From positions 4,544 through 68,543 of the forward strand of contig CAWVRH010000012.1 in the NCBI GenBank assembly GCA_963932545.1: a stretch of DNA of 64,000 bases. The letters are read 5' to 3'. The notes below the pieces were generated by a model. It saw only the letters and a program-made list of their open reading frames with translations, was not told where the DNA came from and did no database searches. This DNA comes from UBA8337 sp963932545. GTDB lineage: Bacteria > Pseudomonadota > Alphaproteobacteria > RS24. Shown one piece after another: positions 8,082 through 17,385 of the stretch. Within the stretch, counting starts at the first letter, position 1. Each line of letters begins with the position of its first letter. A program made the translations under genes and the position numbers.

Positions 8082-10245
8082 GTGCTATCCGGGATGCGGC
8101 GTTTTAATTTATTTGTGCAAAATGACCCTGATTATTTGAAGGGCAATGTGCGCGGCGGCGAATCTTTCGATTATTACTACAAAACGCCCGCCGATAGAGA
8201 CGCACAAAAACGCACGCCGATAACCGATGGCCGTGGAGAAGTTTGGTTGCATCGGGCGAAAGATATTTGGGGCTGGTGGTCAAACTCGCACCGCATTCGT
8301 CGCAAGGGTCGCCAAGGTGCCCACACGGCTTGGCAGGGCGAAATGAAACCGATTTGGTTTACCGAGTTGGGCTGTCCGGCGGTCGATCAGGGGGCCAATC
8401 AGCCCAATGTGTTTCCCGCTGATCGCTCGTCGGAAGGGGCGGTTCCCTATTTCTCGAACGGCACGCGCGATGACCATACGCAGACCAGCTATCTAAAGGC
8501 GATGACCGAATTTTATGCCGAGCCGGCGCATAATCCGATTTCTAAAACCTATGGTGCGCCCATGTTGGCGCAGGAGCAGATTTACCTTTGGGCTTGGGAC
8601 GCACGACCCTTTCCGGTGTTTCCCTATCGCACAGATGTGTGGCGCGACGGGGTAAATTGGCATAAGGGCCACTGGCTCAACGGGCGCTATGCCAGCGCCC
8701 CGCTAACGCCTTTGCTGCAAGCGCTTGCGGGCGACACTGTGCTTTTGACGCAAGGGGTTTCTGGCGTTGTCGATGGGTATGCGTTACGCGGGGTCAGCAC
8801 GGCGGCAGCCGATATGGAACCGCTGATGCGGGCCTTTGCGATGGATGCTATTGGCGGGCAAAAACACATGCGTGTCGTGGGGCGCACAAATCGGGCCGTC
8901 CGCGAGGTGCGGGTCGAAGACGTGCTGCATCGCCCCAATGGGGACAGCGGCTGGGTGCGCAAAATAACAGCGCCAGAAAAATTACCCCGACGCTTTGATG
9001 TGCATTATTTCGATGCCGAAAGCGATTATGGCGCTGCCTATGCCAGCGCCCGAGACGGGGCCGGAGAACAACCCGTGGCGCACCTCAATTTGCCAGTGGC
9101 GATGACAGCCTCCAGCGCGACCCGATTGGCGGCGCGGCTTTTATATGAAGCGCGAACCGAGAGCGAGGCGCTTAGCTTGCGCTTACCACCGAGCTATCTC
9201 GATTTAGAAATCGGCGATATTTTCACCTTTGCTGAAGCCGACGAGAAAACACTATGGCGCGTATTGGAAATTACCTATGGCACGGCGCTGGAAGTGCAAG
9301 CACGCTGTTTTCAGCCGGGGCTATATGGCGCCCAAGGCGAGGAAGAAAGCCCGGCCAACCTGCCCCAATCCTTGGGTCAAATCAGCTTGCCCGTGCTGCG
9401 CTGGCTGGATATTCCAGCGCCTGCTTTGCGCTATCATGCGAACGCCGTTGCGGGCGTGCCGCTTCTGGCTTGTTTTGCCGCGCCGTGGCCAGGGCAGATT
9501 AATCTTGAGCCGGAAGGCTTACGTGCCTTGAGCCTTCATACGCCTAGCCAGTTGGGCGAAACGAAATCTGTTTTAAAGGCAGGGCCTGTCGGGCGATGGG
9601 ACCGTGGCACGCAAGTGGAAGTGGAACTTTATGCAGGCACGCTTGCGGCCGCAGAGCCGCTGGACGTTTTATCGGGCGAACATCGCTTGGCCTTAGAGAC
9701 GCCCAAAGGTTGGGAGATTATCCAATTTGCGAAAGCTGAATTGATCGGAACGCGGCGCTATAGTTTGACCGGGCTGTTGCGCGGGCAATTTGGCAGTGAT
9801 GCGAAAATGGCCGAAGCTTTACAAGCCGGTGCCAGCTTGGTGGTATTATCTGACGCGCAAGTGCCACTGGCAGCAGCTCGATATCGAGCCGACGCGAAGC
9901 GGTTTGCAATGTCTATCGCCCGCTCATTTCAAATGCCGAAAACCCAGAAGCCTAATGGCCGCAGCAGGCGATTGGGAGTTGACTTGGATCCGCCGCAGTC
10001 GTGAGGGCGGGGATGATTTTGACGCTGCCAAAGTGCCATTCGGTGAGGCGTTGGAGGCTTATGAGTTGATCGTTTTTGCGGGTTCGAAAGAGCTGGCTCG
10101 GCATCGATTGGTGGCCCCGAGCTTCACGCTCACAGAAGCGATGCGGGACGGAATTTCTGGCCAAACATGGCGCCTGCAGGTGGCGCAAATTAACACATCT
10201 GGATTGCCGGGTTCGCCCAGCTATCCCGATGTGTCCGCTCTTTAG
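8082..10245 (+). pseudogene. Remnant of GTA tail-fibre/host-specificity gene (TIM-barrel + phage-tail_3)
   Basis: The large frame 8082-10004 (640 aa, GTG start) encodes the C-terminal part of the GTA glycoside hydrolase/TIM-barrel domain (YLKGNVRGGESFDYYY, TPITDG, KPIWFTELGCPAVDQGANQP, LWAWDARPFPVFP). The phage-tail_3 domain follows. The intact family protein is about 1,300 aa, so the N-terminal half is missing. The true C-terminus (SGLQCLSPAHF at 9898-9930, ELTWIRRSREGGDDF, ending LPGSPSYPDVSAL) continues in another frame to 10245. A frameshift, apparently with loss of some tens of residues, therefore lies near 9870-9900. No capsid, portal or terminase genes are upstream. GTA origin is firm; residual function is unlikely. 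Confidence 0.85.
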
Positions 10246-10257
10246 AAAGGTTTTTTC

Positions 10258-10950
10258 ATGTCTCAAACTCCGCATTTACAGCTTGATTATCTGGTGCCTG
10301 AACAGGCCCAAAAACATGTGACGCTCAACGATGGCCTGCGCCGTCTCGATGGGTTGATGCAGCTCAGCGTTATCAATCGCACGCAAGCCAGTCCGCCAGA
10401 GGTGCCCAAAAGTGGCGACCGCTATCTCATCTCCCAAACGGCCAGTGCGGCTTGGGGAGCTACGGGCAATCAGGTGGCCCTATATGAAGACACCGCGTGG
10501 CATTTTTTCACGCCGCGCCCCGGCTGGCGACTTTGGGAGGAGGCGAGCCAAGATTTTCTCGTTTTCAACGGAACCGACTGGTAGTCGGTTCTGGCCCAAG
10601 ACAGCGCTGCCTCCAGTCTCATTACGACGTTGGAGGCGGTGGTTGATATCACCGAGCCGAAGCTGATTAGCCTTCCTTCGCACACGATATTTTTTGGCAC
10701 GGCGGTAAAAGTACTGGAAGCTATTGAGGGCGCTCAAAGCTGGAGCTTGGGGGTTGCTGGCGGCACCAATCGGTTTGGCAATTGGCTATCGCTTGGCGTT
10801 GGCAGCGAGATACGCGGCCCTGCCGATCCATCGGTGGTTTACTGGAGCCACACGCCGATTTTAGCAACGCCGATTAATGGCAAGTTTACCAAGGGGCGCG
10901 TCGCCATTGCGATTTACTATTTGCGCTTGCCGATACCAGACGCGACATAA
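10258..10950 (+). pseudogene. DUF2793 GTA-associated gene with in-frame amber codon
   Basis: The first 108 codons encode a DUF2793 domain (LDYLVPEQAQKHVTLNDGLR, then GDRYLI, ALYEDTAWHFFTPRPGW, LVFNGTDW). DUF2793 genes often follow the GTA tail-fibre gene. A TAG at 10582-10584 ends this frame, but the same frame stays open for another 122 codons. These encode a plausible C-terminal beta domain (GVAGGTNRFGNWLSLGVGSE, YWSHTPI, GKFTKGRVAIAIYYLRLPIPDA). I read it as one about 230-codon gene split by a nonsense codon. The start is 12 bases after the GTA remnant. Read-through rather than inactivation cannot be excluded. Confidence 0.75.
10571..10591. other. Perfect hairpin enclosing the amber codon of the DUF2793 gene
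   Basis: The arms gaaccgact and agtcggttc are perfectly complementary over 9 bases around the 3-base loop ggt. The TAG stop (10582-10584) spans the loop/right-arm boundary. No T-run follows, so it is not an intrinsic terminator. A perfect palindrome exactly at a nonsense codon suggests quasipalindrome correction by template switching (inference). Confidence 0.7.
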
Positions 10951-11004
10951 CGCTTACGCGCACGCGACATAACGCCCACGCGCACGCGACATAAAGCCCA
11001 CGCT
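10940..11004. repeat. 22-bp tandem repeat, three copies, after the DUF2793 gene
   Basis: The unit acgcgacataacgcytacgcgc-like recurs at 10940-10961, 10962-10983 and 10984-11004 with a few substitutions. The first copy holds the final codons Ala-Thr and the TAA stop of the DUF2793 frame, so each copy repeats gcg-aca-taa. It occupies most of the gap before the nitroreductase gene. No inverted symmetry typical of a terminator is present. Confidence 0.85.
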
Positions 11005-11073
11005 CTTTCCGGTGTCTTTCAACTAGCCATGCTCAAGGTCTGTGATATGTTGAGGCATATTTTGGAGGATATT

Positions 11074-11769
11074 ATGTCACGATTGACCACAAAAGCCCCG
11101 AGCGTTAGCGACGCCATTGATAGCCGTTTTTCTTGCCGCGCCTTTCTCGATAAGCCTGTTGCCCAAGACGATGTGAAATACATTGTCGACACGGCGATGC
11201 GCGCGCCTTCGGGTGGCAACTTGCAGCCGTGGCATGTGTATGTTTTGCAAGGGGAGCCGCGTGATCAATTGGTGCAAACCATTGCTGAAAAGGGCCTGCA
11301 AAACCCGGCTGGCGAAGGTTCGGAATATAATATTTATCCGCCGAAGCTTAAATCTCCCTACACCAATCGCCGTTTTGAACTGGGCGAAAAAATGTATGAA
11401 TCGATGGGCGTGGCGCGCGACGATAAAGCCGCTCGCTTTGCTTGGCTGGCCAGCAATTTCACGTTTTTCAATGCGCCTGTCGGCATGTTTTTTGCGCTCG
11501 ATAAAACCATGCAAGAAGGCCAATGGTCGGACATGGGCATGCTCATTCAAACCATGATGCTGCTAGCGCGCGAGCGTGGGCTGCACACTTGCCCGCAAGA
11601 AGCTTGGGCCATTTGGGCGCCAACGGTGAAAGCGCATCTCGATATTTCAGATGATATGACGCTGTTCTGTGGTCTCGCGCTTGGCTATGCCGACCCTGAT
11701 GCCCCCGTGAATAGGCTACAAAGCCCGCGCGCACCGACGGACGAGATGGTCCAATACCTCGGCTTTTAA
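11074..11769 (+). CDS. Nitroreductase family protein
   Basis: FMN-dependent NAD(P)H oxidoreductase of the nitroreductase fold, 231 residues from the ATG at 11074. That ATG follows GGAGG by 5 bases; an in-frame ATG at 11029 lacks such a site. FMN-binding features are SRFSCRAF near the start, then APSGGNLQPWHVYV, and the C-terminal GLALGYADPDAPVN. The physiological substrate is unknown. The next gene, ccmI, starts on the base after its stop, which suggests cotranscription with the cytochrome c maturation genes. Confidence 0.88.
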   Translation: MSRLTTKAPSVSDAIDSRFSCRAFLDKPVAQDDVKYIVDTAMRAPSGGNLQPWHVYVLQGEPRDQLVQTIAEKGLQNPAGEGSEYNIYPPKLKSPYTNRRFELGEKMYESMGVARDDKAARFAWLASNFTFFNAPVGMFFALDKTMQEGQWSDMGMLIQTMMLLARERGLHTCPQEAWAIWAPTVKAHLDISDDMTLFCGLALGYADPDAPVNRLQSPRAPTDEMVQYLGF

Positions 11770-12429
11770 GTGGGCGAGCTATCTGAAATCTTCCTCTGGG
11801 CGGGCAGTGCGCTTGTCGCTTTTGGCGTGGCTTATGCGCTGGCCGTTCCGTTTCGGGACGGGCAGAAAAACGCCTCTCTACTGGCGGTTCTTTTTGTCGT
11901 CCCCAGCTTAGCGCTGGCGCTTTACCTTTATCTGGGAAATCCACAAACCCCCGACCAACCTCTCTCGCCACGCCTTGACGGGGCCTTGGTAGATTTGCCA
12001 CCCGCGGCGATTATGGCGCGATTGGAAAACGAAATTCGGGAGCGGCCCCAAGATGTCGAAGGTTGGCGTTTGCTGGCGCGTTTGCGCACCACGGTGGGCG
12101 AGCACGCCAAAGCCGGCGATGCTTGGCAGCGCGTGATGGAGCTAACGGCGGCCACGAAACCGATCGATACGGAAGCGCAAGTAGGGTTGGCGCAATCGCT
12201 GATTGAACAAGATGGCGGTGTGATAAATGAAGTTGCCGTCGCGCTTTTAGATGGCGTGTTGAAAGAAGACGCCAATCATTTATTGGCGCAATTTTGGCGC
12301 GCGCAAGCTTACGTGCAACAAGGCGAGGGCGAGAAAGCCCGCGCGATTTGGCAAAATCTTCGCGCCAATTTGCCTGACGAAGCGCCACTTGCCAAAATGC
12401 TAGATAAGCAACTTTCTCAACCAAATTAG
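11770..12429 (+). CDS. ccmI: Cytochrome c maturation protein CcmI/CycH (short form)
   Basis: CcmI holds apocytochrome c C-termini for heme attachment. This 219-residue protein has two N-terminal membrane helices (about 8-28 and 36-54). A periplasmic TPR region follows (MARLENEIRERPQDVEGWRLLARL, then the AQVGLAQSLIEQ and AQFWRAQAYVQQGEGEKAR helices). It is shorter than the 300-400 residue rhizobial CycH and lacks the long C-terminal domain. The GTG start directly follows the nitroreductase stop without a strong ribosome site. Identity rests on the TM-TM-TPR layout and on ccmE/F/H downstream. Confidence 0.8.
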   Translation: MGELSEIFLWAGSALVAFGVAYALAVPFRDGQKNASLLAVLFVVPSLALALYLYLGNPQTPDQPLSPRLDGALVDLPPAAIMARLENEIRERPQDVEGWRLLARLRTTVGEHAKAGDAWQRVMELTAATKPIDTEAQVGLAQSLIEQDGGVINEVAVALLDGVLKEDANHLLAQFWRAQAYVQQGEGEKARAIWQNLRANLPDEAPLAKMLDKQLSQPN

Positions 12430-12529
12430 TCACCATAAACCTGCGGCCCCAAACCTGCGGCAACGAGCCACCCTTAGGCGGCCTGCATGGCCATAGCCAA
12501 GCGCGACCGCAAAAGCGTATACTGGCACC

Positions 12530-13003
12530 ATGATGGCAAAATTAACTCCCAAACAAACTCGACTGGCGGCGATTGTCGGCGGCTTTGCTTTTCTGGCTGT
12601 GGCTGCGGGGCTGGCTCTCACAGCGCTGGAAGATAATATCGTATTCTTCCGCTCGCCCAGCGAATTAGCCGCCAATCCGGCGATTGCGGGCGAAGCGATG
12701 CGCGTTGGCGGTTTGGTGCGCGAAGGCAGCGTGGCCCGAGATGGCTTGCGCGCAAAATTTGAAGTCACCGATTTAGCCCACACGATAAGTGTTTCTTATG
12801 AGGGCATGCTGCCCGATCTGTTCCGCGAAGGCCAAGGGGTTGTCGCCGAAGGTAGGTTTAATGGCGAAGGCCTGTTTGTGGCCGATACGGTTTTGGCCAA
12901 ACATGATGAAACCTACATGCCGCCTGAGGTTGCCGAGGCGCTCGAGAAATCTGGCAAATATAATCAACCACATCCGGGCAATGCCGCAGGCGTGTCGAAA
13001 TGA
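12530..13003 (+). CDS. ccmE: Cytochrome c maturation heme chaperone CcmE/CycJ
   Basis: Membrane-anchored periplasmic heme chaperone that receives heme from CcmC and hands it to CcmF/H. The 157-residue protein has an N-terminal signal anchor (about 10-32), the OB-fold beta barrel and the heme-binding motif LAKHDETYMPPEV. His125 is the covalent heme ligand and Tyr129 the axial partner (His130 and Tyr134 in E. coli). A 100-base gap separates it from ccmI. Its stop overlaps the ccmF start (ATGA). Two consecutive ATGs leave one residue of start ambiguity. Confidence 0.95.
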   Translation: MMAKLTPKQTRLAAIVGGFAFLAVAAGLALTALEDNIVFFRSPSELAANPAIAGEAMRVGGLVREGSVARDGLRAKFEVTDLAHTISVSYEGMLPDLFREGQGVVAEGRFNGEGLFVADTVLAKHDETYMPPEVAEALEKSGKYNQPHPGNAAGVSK

Positions 13004-14943
13004 TTGCTGAGCTAGGTCATTTTGTTTTGGTCTTGGCGCTCATCGTCGCCTTCGCACAAGCGCTGGTGCCGCTGGTTTTATTACGACATGAGACAGGTGG
13101 CGACATCGCTTTTCGGTTTGCGGCCCGTGCCTCTTATCTGCAAGTTCTCCTAATCGGCGCTTCTTTCGCCGCGCTGACATACGCTTTCGTGCGATCGGAC
13201 TTTTCCCTGATGGTGGTCTTCGCCAACAGCCATGCCGCCAAGCCGATGATTTATAAAATCGCTGGCGTGTGGGGCAACCATGAAGGCTCTATGCTTTTAT
13301 GGACGCTGATATTGGCGGCTTATGGCGCCGCTTTCGCGCTGACTTCCAAAAGCCTGCCCGCGCGTTTTTCTTCGTTTGTCATGGTGACCCAAGGCCTCTT
13401 GGGCTCGGCTTTTCTCTCCTTCCTTTTATTTACCTCCAATCCATTTGCTCGTCTTTTGCCCGCGCCATTTGCAGGCCAAGGCCTGACGCCGATTTTGCAG
13501 GACCCCGCTTTGGCGGCGCATCCGCCTTTGCTTTATGCTGGCTATGTTGGCTTTTCCATGAGCTTTGCTTTCGCCATTGCCGCTTTGGCGACCGCAGGCG
13601 AGCCCCATGAGGGGCGCGATAATAATTGGGCGCGCTGGATGCGGCCATGGATTTTAACCGCTTGGATTTTTCTAACCTTAGGCATCTCGCTTGGCTCTTT
13701 TTGGGCTTATTACGAATTGGGCTGGGGCGGTTTTTGGTTTTGGGATCCGGTAGAAAATGCCTCGCTGATGCCGTGGCTGGCGGGCACGGCTTTGCTGCAT
13801 TCGGCTTTGGTAGCGGAAACCCGCGACACGCTAAAACGCTGGACGCTGTTGCTGGCCATCGTCACTTTCGCTTTGTCTTTATCCGGCACGTTTTTGGTCC
13901 GCTCTGGCGTCCTAACCTCGGTGCATGCTTTCGCCAATGACCCTGAGCGCGGCATTTATATTCTCGCCATATTGGTTGGCTTCACCGCAGGCGCTTTGGC
14001 GCTTTACGCCTATCGGCTGCCCAAATTGGCGCCCGATAGCGCGTTTCAGCCGATAAGCCGCGAGGGGCTTTTGTTGGCCAATAATATTTTCCTCGCCACG
14101 GCCACGGTCACGGTTTTTGTAGGCACTATTTACCCGCTGGTTTTGGATGGTTTGGGCATGGGTAAAATCTCTGTTGGCGCGCCATATTTCAATGCTGTGT
14201 TCGCGCCGCTCGCGGTGCCATTTGCTATTCTTTTGCCGCTGGGGCCCTTGCTGACGTGGCGCCAAGGCCAATTGGCACCTTTGCGGATTTATCTGCTCAT
14301 GGGCGCGGCTGCGGCTTTATTGCTTACCTTTATGCTTGTGCTGCTGCGTGGCCCCCATTCGATTATGGTGTTGGCTTTATTTGCAGCGTCTTTCTGGTTG
14401 GTGCTGGGCGCAGGCCTCGATTTATATCGCAAACTTCGCCCGCACCGCGCCAAGCTTTGGCGGTTCTGGACACTTCCATCCACCGCTTTTTCAGCCCCTC
14501 TGGCGCATGGCGGCTTGGGTGTTTTAATGCTGGGTATTTTAGCCGCGACGCAATGGCGCGAAGAAATTGTGGTGGCGGCCAGCCCGGGCCAAGAAATAGA
14601 TATCGCCTCCATTACTTTGCGCTATGACGGTTTGCGCGAAGTCGATGGCCCAAATTATCGCGCCGAGCAAGCGCGCCTGCGCTATCTCACCGGCCCTCAT
14701 GCGGGCAGCTATTTGTTCCCCGAACGGCGCTTCTACGAAGCCGAACGCTCGCAAACTACCGAGGCAGCCATCACCACAGATTTGTCGGGTCACCTTTATG
14801 CGGTGGTCGGCGAGACGGCCAATGACAAACGCGTCTTGCGAATTTGGTATCATCCTTACGTGGCCTTCATTTGGTTGGGCTCTTTATTGATGGCAGCGGG
14901 CGGTTGCTTTGGCCTGCGCACCAGATTAAGGCGCGGCGCATGA
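13000..14943 (+). CDS. ccmF: Cytochrome c heme lyase subunit CcmF/CycK
   Basis: Polytopic inner-membrane component of the heme ligation complex. The 647-residue protein has about 14-15 hydrophobic helices and the tryptophan-rich WWD domain at residues 242-260 (WGGFWFWDPVEN, then SLMPWL). Conserved His-bearing loops include WGNHEGSMLLW (91-101), AAHPPLLY (172-179) and the HSALVAETRD region. Length and motifs match full-length CcmF. It overlaps ccmE and ccmH by 4 bases each, so the three are translationally coupled. Confidence 0.96.
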   Translation: MIAELGHFVLVLALIVAFAQALVPLVLLRHETGGDIAFRFAARASYLQVLLIGASFAALTYAFVRSDFSLMVVFANSHAAKPMIYKIAGVWGNHEGSMLLWTLILAAYGAAFALTSKSLPARFSSFVMVTQGLLGSAFLSFLLFTSNPFARLLPAPFAGQGLTPILQDPALAAHPPLLYAGYVGFSMSFAFAIAALATAGEPHEGRDNNWARWMRPWILTAWIFLTLGISLGSFWAYYELGWGGFWFWDPVENASLMPWLAGTALLHSALVAETRDTLKRWTLLLAIVTFALSLSGTFLVRSGVLTSVHAFANDPERGIYILAILVGFTAGALALYAYRLPKLAPDSAFQPISREGLLLANNIFLATATVTVFVGTIYPLVLDGLGMGKISVGAPYFNAVFAPLAVPFAILLPLGPLLTWRQGQLAPLRIYLLMGAAAALLLTFMLVLLRGPHSIMVLALFAASFWLVLGAGLDLYRKLRPHRAKLWRFWTLPSTAFSAPLAHGGLGVLMLGILAATQWREEIVVAASPGQEIDIASITLRYDGLREVDGPNYRAEQARLRYLTGPHAGSYLFPERRFYEAERSQTTEAAITTDLSGHLYAVVGETANDKRVLRIWYHPYVAFIWLGSLLMAAGGCFGLRTRLRRGA

Positions 14944-15338
14944 TAGCTCGGCTGCTCCTGCTTGCTTGTCTCTGGGCGACGCCGAGCTTGGCGCTTGACC
15001 CTGGCGAAGCGCTATCTAACCGTGAATTAGAAACCCGCGCGCGCGCCCTCAGCCAAGAGTTGCGCTGTCTGGTCTGCCAAAACCAATCGATCGATGATAG
15101 CGATGCGCCTTTGGCTCGCGACTTGCGCCAAATGGTGCGGACACGCCTTTCGGCTGGCGATAGCGACGACCAAATCCGCGCGGCTGTGGTCGAGCGCTAT
15201 GGCGAGTTCGCTTTGTTTCGCCCGCGCTTTGCCAGCCATACGGCGCCGCTTTGGGCGATGCCGATTGTTATTTTGTTGCTCGGTGGATTTTTCGGCTTTC
15301 GCCTGATGCGTCAAAAGACTTCAACCCCGCCGCAATAA
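14940..15338 (+). CDS. ccmH: Cytochrome c maturation thiol oxidoreductase CcmH/CycL
   Basis: Periplasmic thioredoxin-like partner of CcmF that reduces the CXXCH cysteines of apocytochrome c. The 132-residue product has a signal peptide (about 1-19), the LRCLVCQNQS motif with Cys43 and Cys46, and a C-terminal membrane anchor (about 104-124). I chose the ATG at 14940, which overlaps the ccmF stop in ATGA; an upstream in-frame start would run through ccmF. CcmA-D and CcmG are not in the window, as is usual where cycHJKL is separate. Confidence 0.94.
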   Translation: MIARLLLLACLWATPSLALDPGEALSNRELETRARALSQELRCLVCQNQSIDDSDAPLARDLRQMVRTRLSAGDSDDQIRAAVVERYGEFALFRPRFASHTAPLWAMPIVILLLGGFFGFRLMRQKTSTPPQ

Positions 15339-15354
15339 AAGCTAGTCTGCCCCT

Positions 15355-16044
15355 ATGGACGCGCCCCTACGCCTTTTGCTGGTCGAAGACGACCTGAAAG
15401 CTGCCAAATTATTGGCGGAGCGATTTCGCGCGGAAGGACTAGACGTCACCCATGCGGCCAATGGCGAGTTGGGTCTAACGGCCGCGCAAGACACGAGCTT
15501 TGATGTGATGGTGGTCGACCGCATGATGCCGAAATTAAACGGCGTCGAGATGGTCCGCCAATTGCGCGCGCAAGGCCAACAGACGCCGGTGTTATTTCTC
15601 TCCGGTCTTGGCGATGTCGAAGATAGGGTCGATGGATTTGCTGCTGGCGGCGACGATTATTTGGTCAAGCCTTATGCTTTTGCCGAGCTGCAAGCGCGCG
15701 TTCTTGCCCTTGCCAAACGCCAAAGCCAAGCCCGCGAAACATTTTTACAGCTTGCCGATTTAACCCTCGATGTGGTGGCGCGTCGGGCGACCCGCGCCGA
15801 CATAGTGCTGGACTTAAACCCGCGCGAATTTACGTTGCTAGAATATTTGCTGCGCCAAAAAAACCAAACCGTCACGCGCACTATGTTGCTGGAGAACGTT
15901 TGGAATTATAGTGCGGATATGCAAACCAATGTGGTCGATGTGCATATCTCACGCCTTCGTGCCAAGCTTGATAAAGGCTTTGAAACCCCGCTGCTGCACA
16001 CGCTGCGCGGGCAGGGGTTTGTGTTGAAAGCGGCCACGTCATGA
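15355..16044 (+). CDS. OmpR-family response regulator
   Basis: Two-component DNA-binding regulator of 229 residues. The receiver domain (1-120) has acidic residues E11-D12-D13, phosphoacceptor Asp55 (VVDRMMP) and Lys105 (LVKPYAF). The winged-helix OmpR/PhoB domain (about 130-229) contains LNPREFTLLEYLLR and the DVHISRLRAKLDKG recognition region. It overlaps the kinase gene by 4 bases (ATGA) and begins 16 bases after ccmH. The target genes are unknown; in rhizobia a similar pair sits near cycHJKL and glnE. Confidence 0.92.
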   Translation: MDAPLRLLLVEDDLKAAKLLAERFRAEGLDVTHAANGELGLTAAQDTSFDVMVVDRMMPKLNGVEMVRQLRAQGQQTPVLFLSGLGDVEDRVDGFAAGGDDYLVKPYAFAELQARVLALAKRQSQARETFLQLADLTLDVVARRATRADIVLDLNPREFTLLEYLLRQKNQTVTRTMLLENVWNYSADMQTNVVDVHISRLRAKLDKGFETPLLHTLRGQGFVLKAATS

Positions 16045-17384
16045 GCCTTTTTCGCGCCACCTCGTTTCGCGCCGCCATTGCCTATACGGCCGCTTTAACA
16101 CTGGCCGTGGCTCTCGTTTTGGGGCTGTTGTACCACCGCCTCGAGCAGCGCTTGCTAGATATGCAAGACGCGGTTATTTGGCGCGAAGCTGCCAATCTTT
16201 CGCGCGTCTATGAGCAGGAAGGCATGCAAAGCCTAGCCGCGCTGGTGACGATAAAAGCTGATTTAAATCAGGGGTTCGTGCTGCGGTTATCGAACGCTCT
16301 AGGGGTGTATTTAGCCGGCAACCTGGCGGCGTTTCCGTCGCCTGAAAACACCCAAGTCGCGCAAGATGGCTGGTTTTATGTCACCACATCAGAAACGCAA
16401 ATTCGCGCTCGCGTAGTGCGTCTCGATAGCGATTTAGTGGTTCTGCTCGGCCAAGATATGCACGACACGCAAAACCTGCTGGCCACGATGGTTCGTCTTT
16501 TCGCTCTCGCGCTTTTGGGGTTAATGATTTTCGCACTGGCAGGCGGCGCCCTTTTGGCACGCCGCAATTTGGCCCGCGTCGCCAACCTCAACCAAGAGTT
16601 GCAACCTGTCCTGCAAGGCCAGTTTTCCAGCCGTGTGTCTATCGATGCGAGCGGCGATGAATGGGCGCTGATGGCGAGCCATATCAACACCATGTTGGCG
16701 CGCATCGAAAGCCTGATGGCGGACACCAAACAAGTCAGCGATAATTTGGCGCATGATTTACGCAAGCCCCTGACCCGATTGAAAGCCCGCCTCGAAGCCT
16801 TGCTGGAGCAAAGCGAAGATGCGGCGCGCGATCAATTGGCCGATGCTTTGGAAGATGTCGACGGATTGCTGCATAGTTTTACAGCCCTACTGGCGCTGTC
16901 TCGTCTCGAAAGCGGTGCCGCGAAACTCACGCGCCAGTCGCTCAATGGGGTGGAGCTATTAACTAATTTGCACGAATTATTCGAAGCGGTATTTGCCGAT
17001 AAACAAATGCATTTGGCCTTAGATATCACCCCCGTGAGCGATTTTGAAGGCGACGAGCTTCTGCTGGTTCAGGCGGTGGCTAATCTTTTGGAGAACGCCC
17101 TGACCCACGCCAGCGTGCCCGATAGCCAAGTGGTTCTGGCTTTGCACGAAGGCGAGGGCGATGTCTTTATCTCGCTCACCGATGGCGGCACGGGCATTCC
17201 AAACGATAAATACACCGACGTGCAAAAGCGTTTTGTGCAGCTTGATGAAAGTCGCTCGGGCGATGGCAATGGTTTGGGGCTGTCGCTGGTGGCCGCGATT
17301 TGTCGTCATCACGGCGGCACACTCGAACTTGGCGACGCGGCTCCGGGGCTCAAAGCTGTTTTACGTTTACCGAAGCGAGCGTAA
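16041..17384 (+). CDS. Membrane sensor histidine kinase
   Basis: Kinase partner of the adjacent OmpR-type regulator, 447 residues. Layout: TM1 (about 12-32), a periplasmic sensor region (about 33-150), TM2 (about 152-172), and HAMP (about 173-226). HisKA follows with phospho-His238 (DNLAHDLRKPLTR), then HATPase_c with N box NLLENALTHA and G boxes TDGGTGIP and GNGLGLSLVAAI. The sensor region resembles no ligand domain I can name. The gene ends one base before the glnE GTG. Confidence 0.92.
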   Translation: MSLFRATSFRAAIAYTAALTLAVALVLGLLYHRLEQRLLDMQDAVIWREAANLSRVYEQEGMQSLAALVTIKADLNQGFVLRLSNALGVYLAGNLAAFPSPENTQVAQDGWFYVTTSETQIRARVVRLDSDLVVLLGQDMHDTQNLLATMVRLFALALLGLMIFALAGGALLARRNLARVANLNQELQPVLQGQFSSRVSIDASGDEWALMASHINTMLARIESLMADTKQVSDNLAHDLRKPLTRLKARLEALLEQSEDAARDQLADALEDVDGLLHSFTALLALSRLESGAAKLTRQSLNGVELLTNLHELFEAVFADKQMHLALDITPVSDFEGDELLLVQAVANLLENALTHASVPDSQVVLALHEGEGDVFISLTDGGTGIPNDKYTDVQKRFVQLDESRSGDGNGLGLSLVAAICRHHGGTLELGDAAPGLKAVLRLPKRA

Positions 17385-17385
17385 C

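Noticed and set aside
9860..9960. Programmed ribosomal frameshift in the GTA gene
   Set aside because: No slippery heptamer or downstream structure is evident, and residues appear missing as well, which points to deletion. It cannot be fully excluded without relatives.
9790..10245. Separate 151-codon gene after the GTA remnant
   Set aside because: Its first about 35 codons overlap the real frame without similarity; the rest is the C-terminus of the same GTA protein, so I merged it into one pseudogene.
10582..10584. Pyrrolysine or other recoding at the TAG
   Set aside because: Nothing in the window suggests amber recoding, and the neighbouring GTA gene is also broken; decay is simpler.
17161..17385. 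Longer GlnE N-terminus
   Set aside because: The upstream in-frame sequence is the kinase C-terminus in another frame and has no GlnE similarity.
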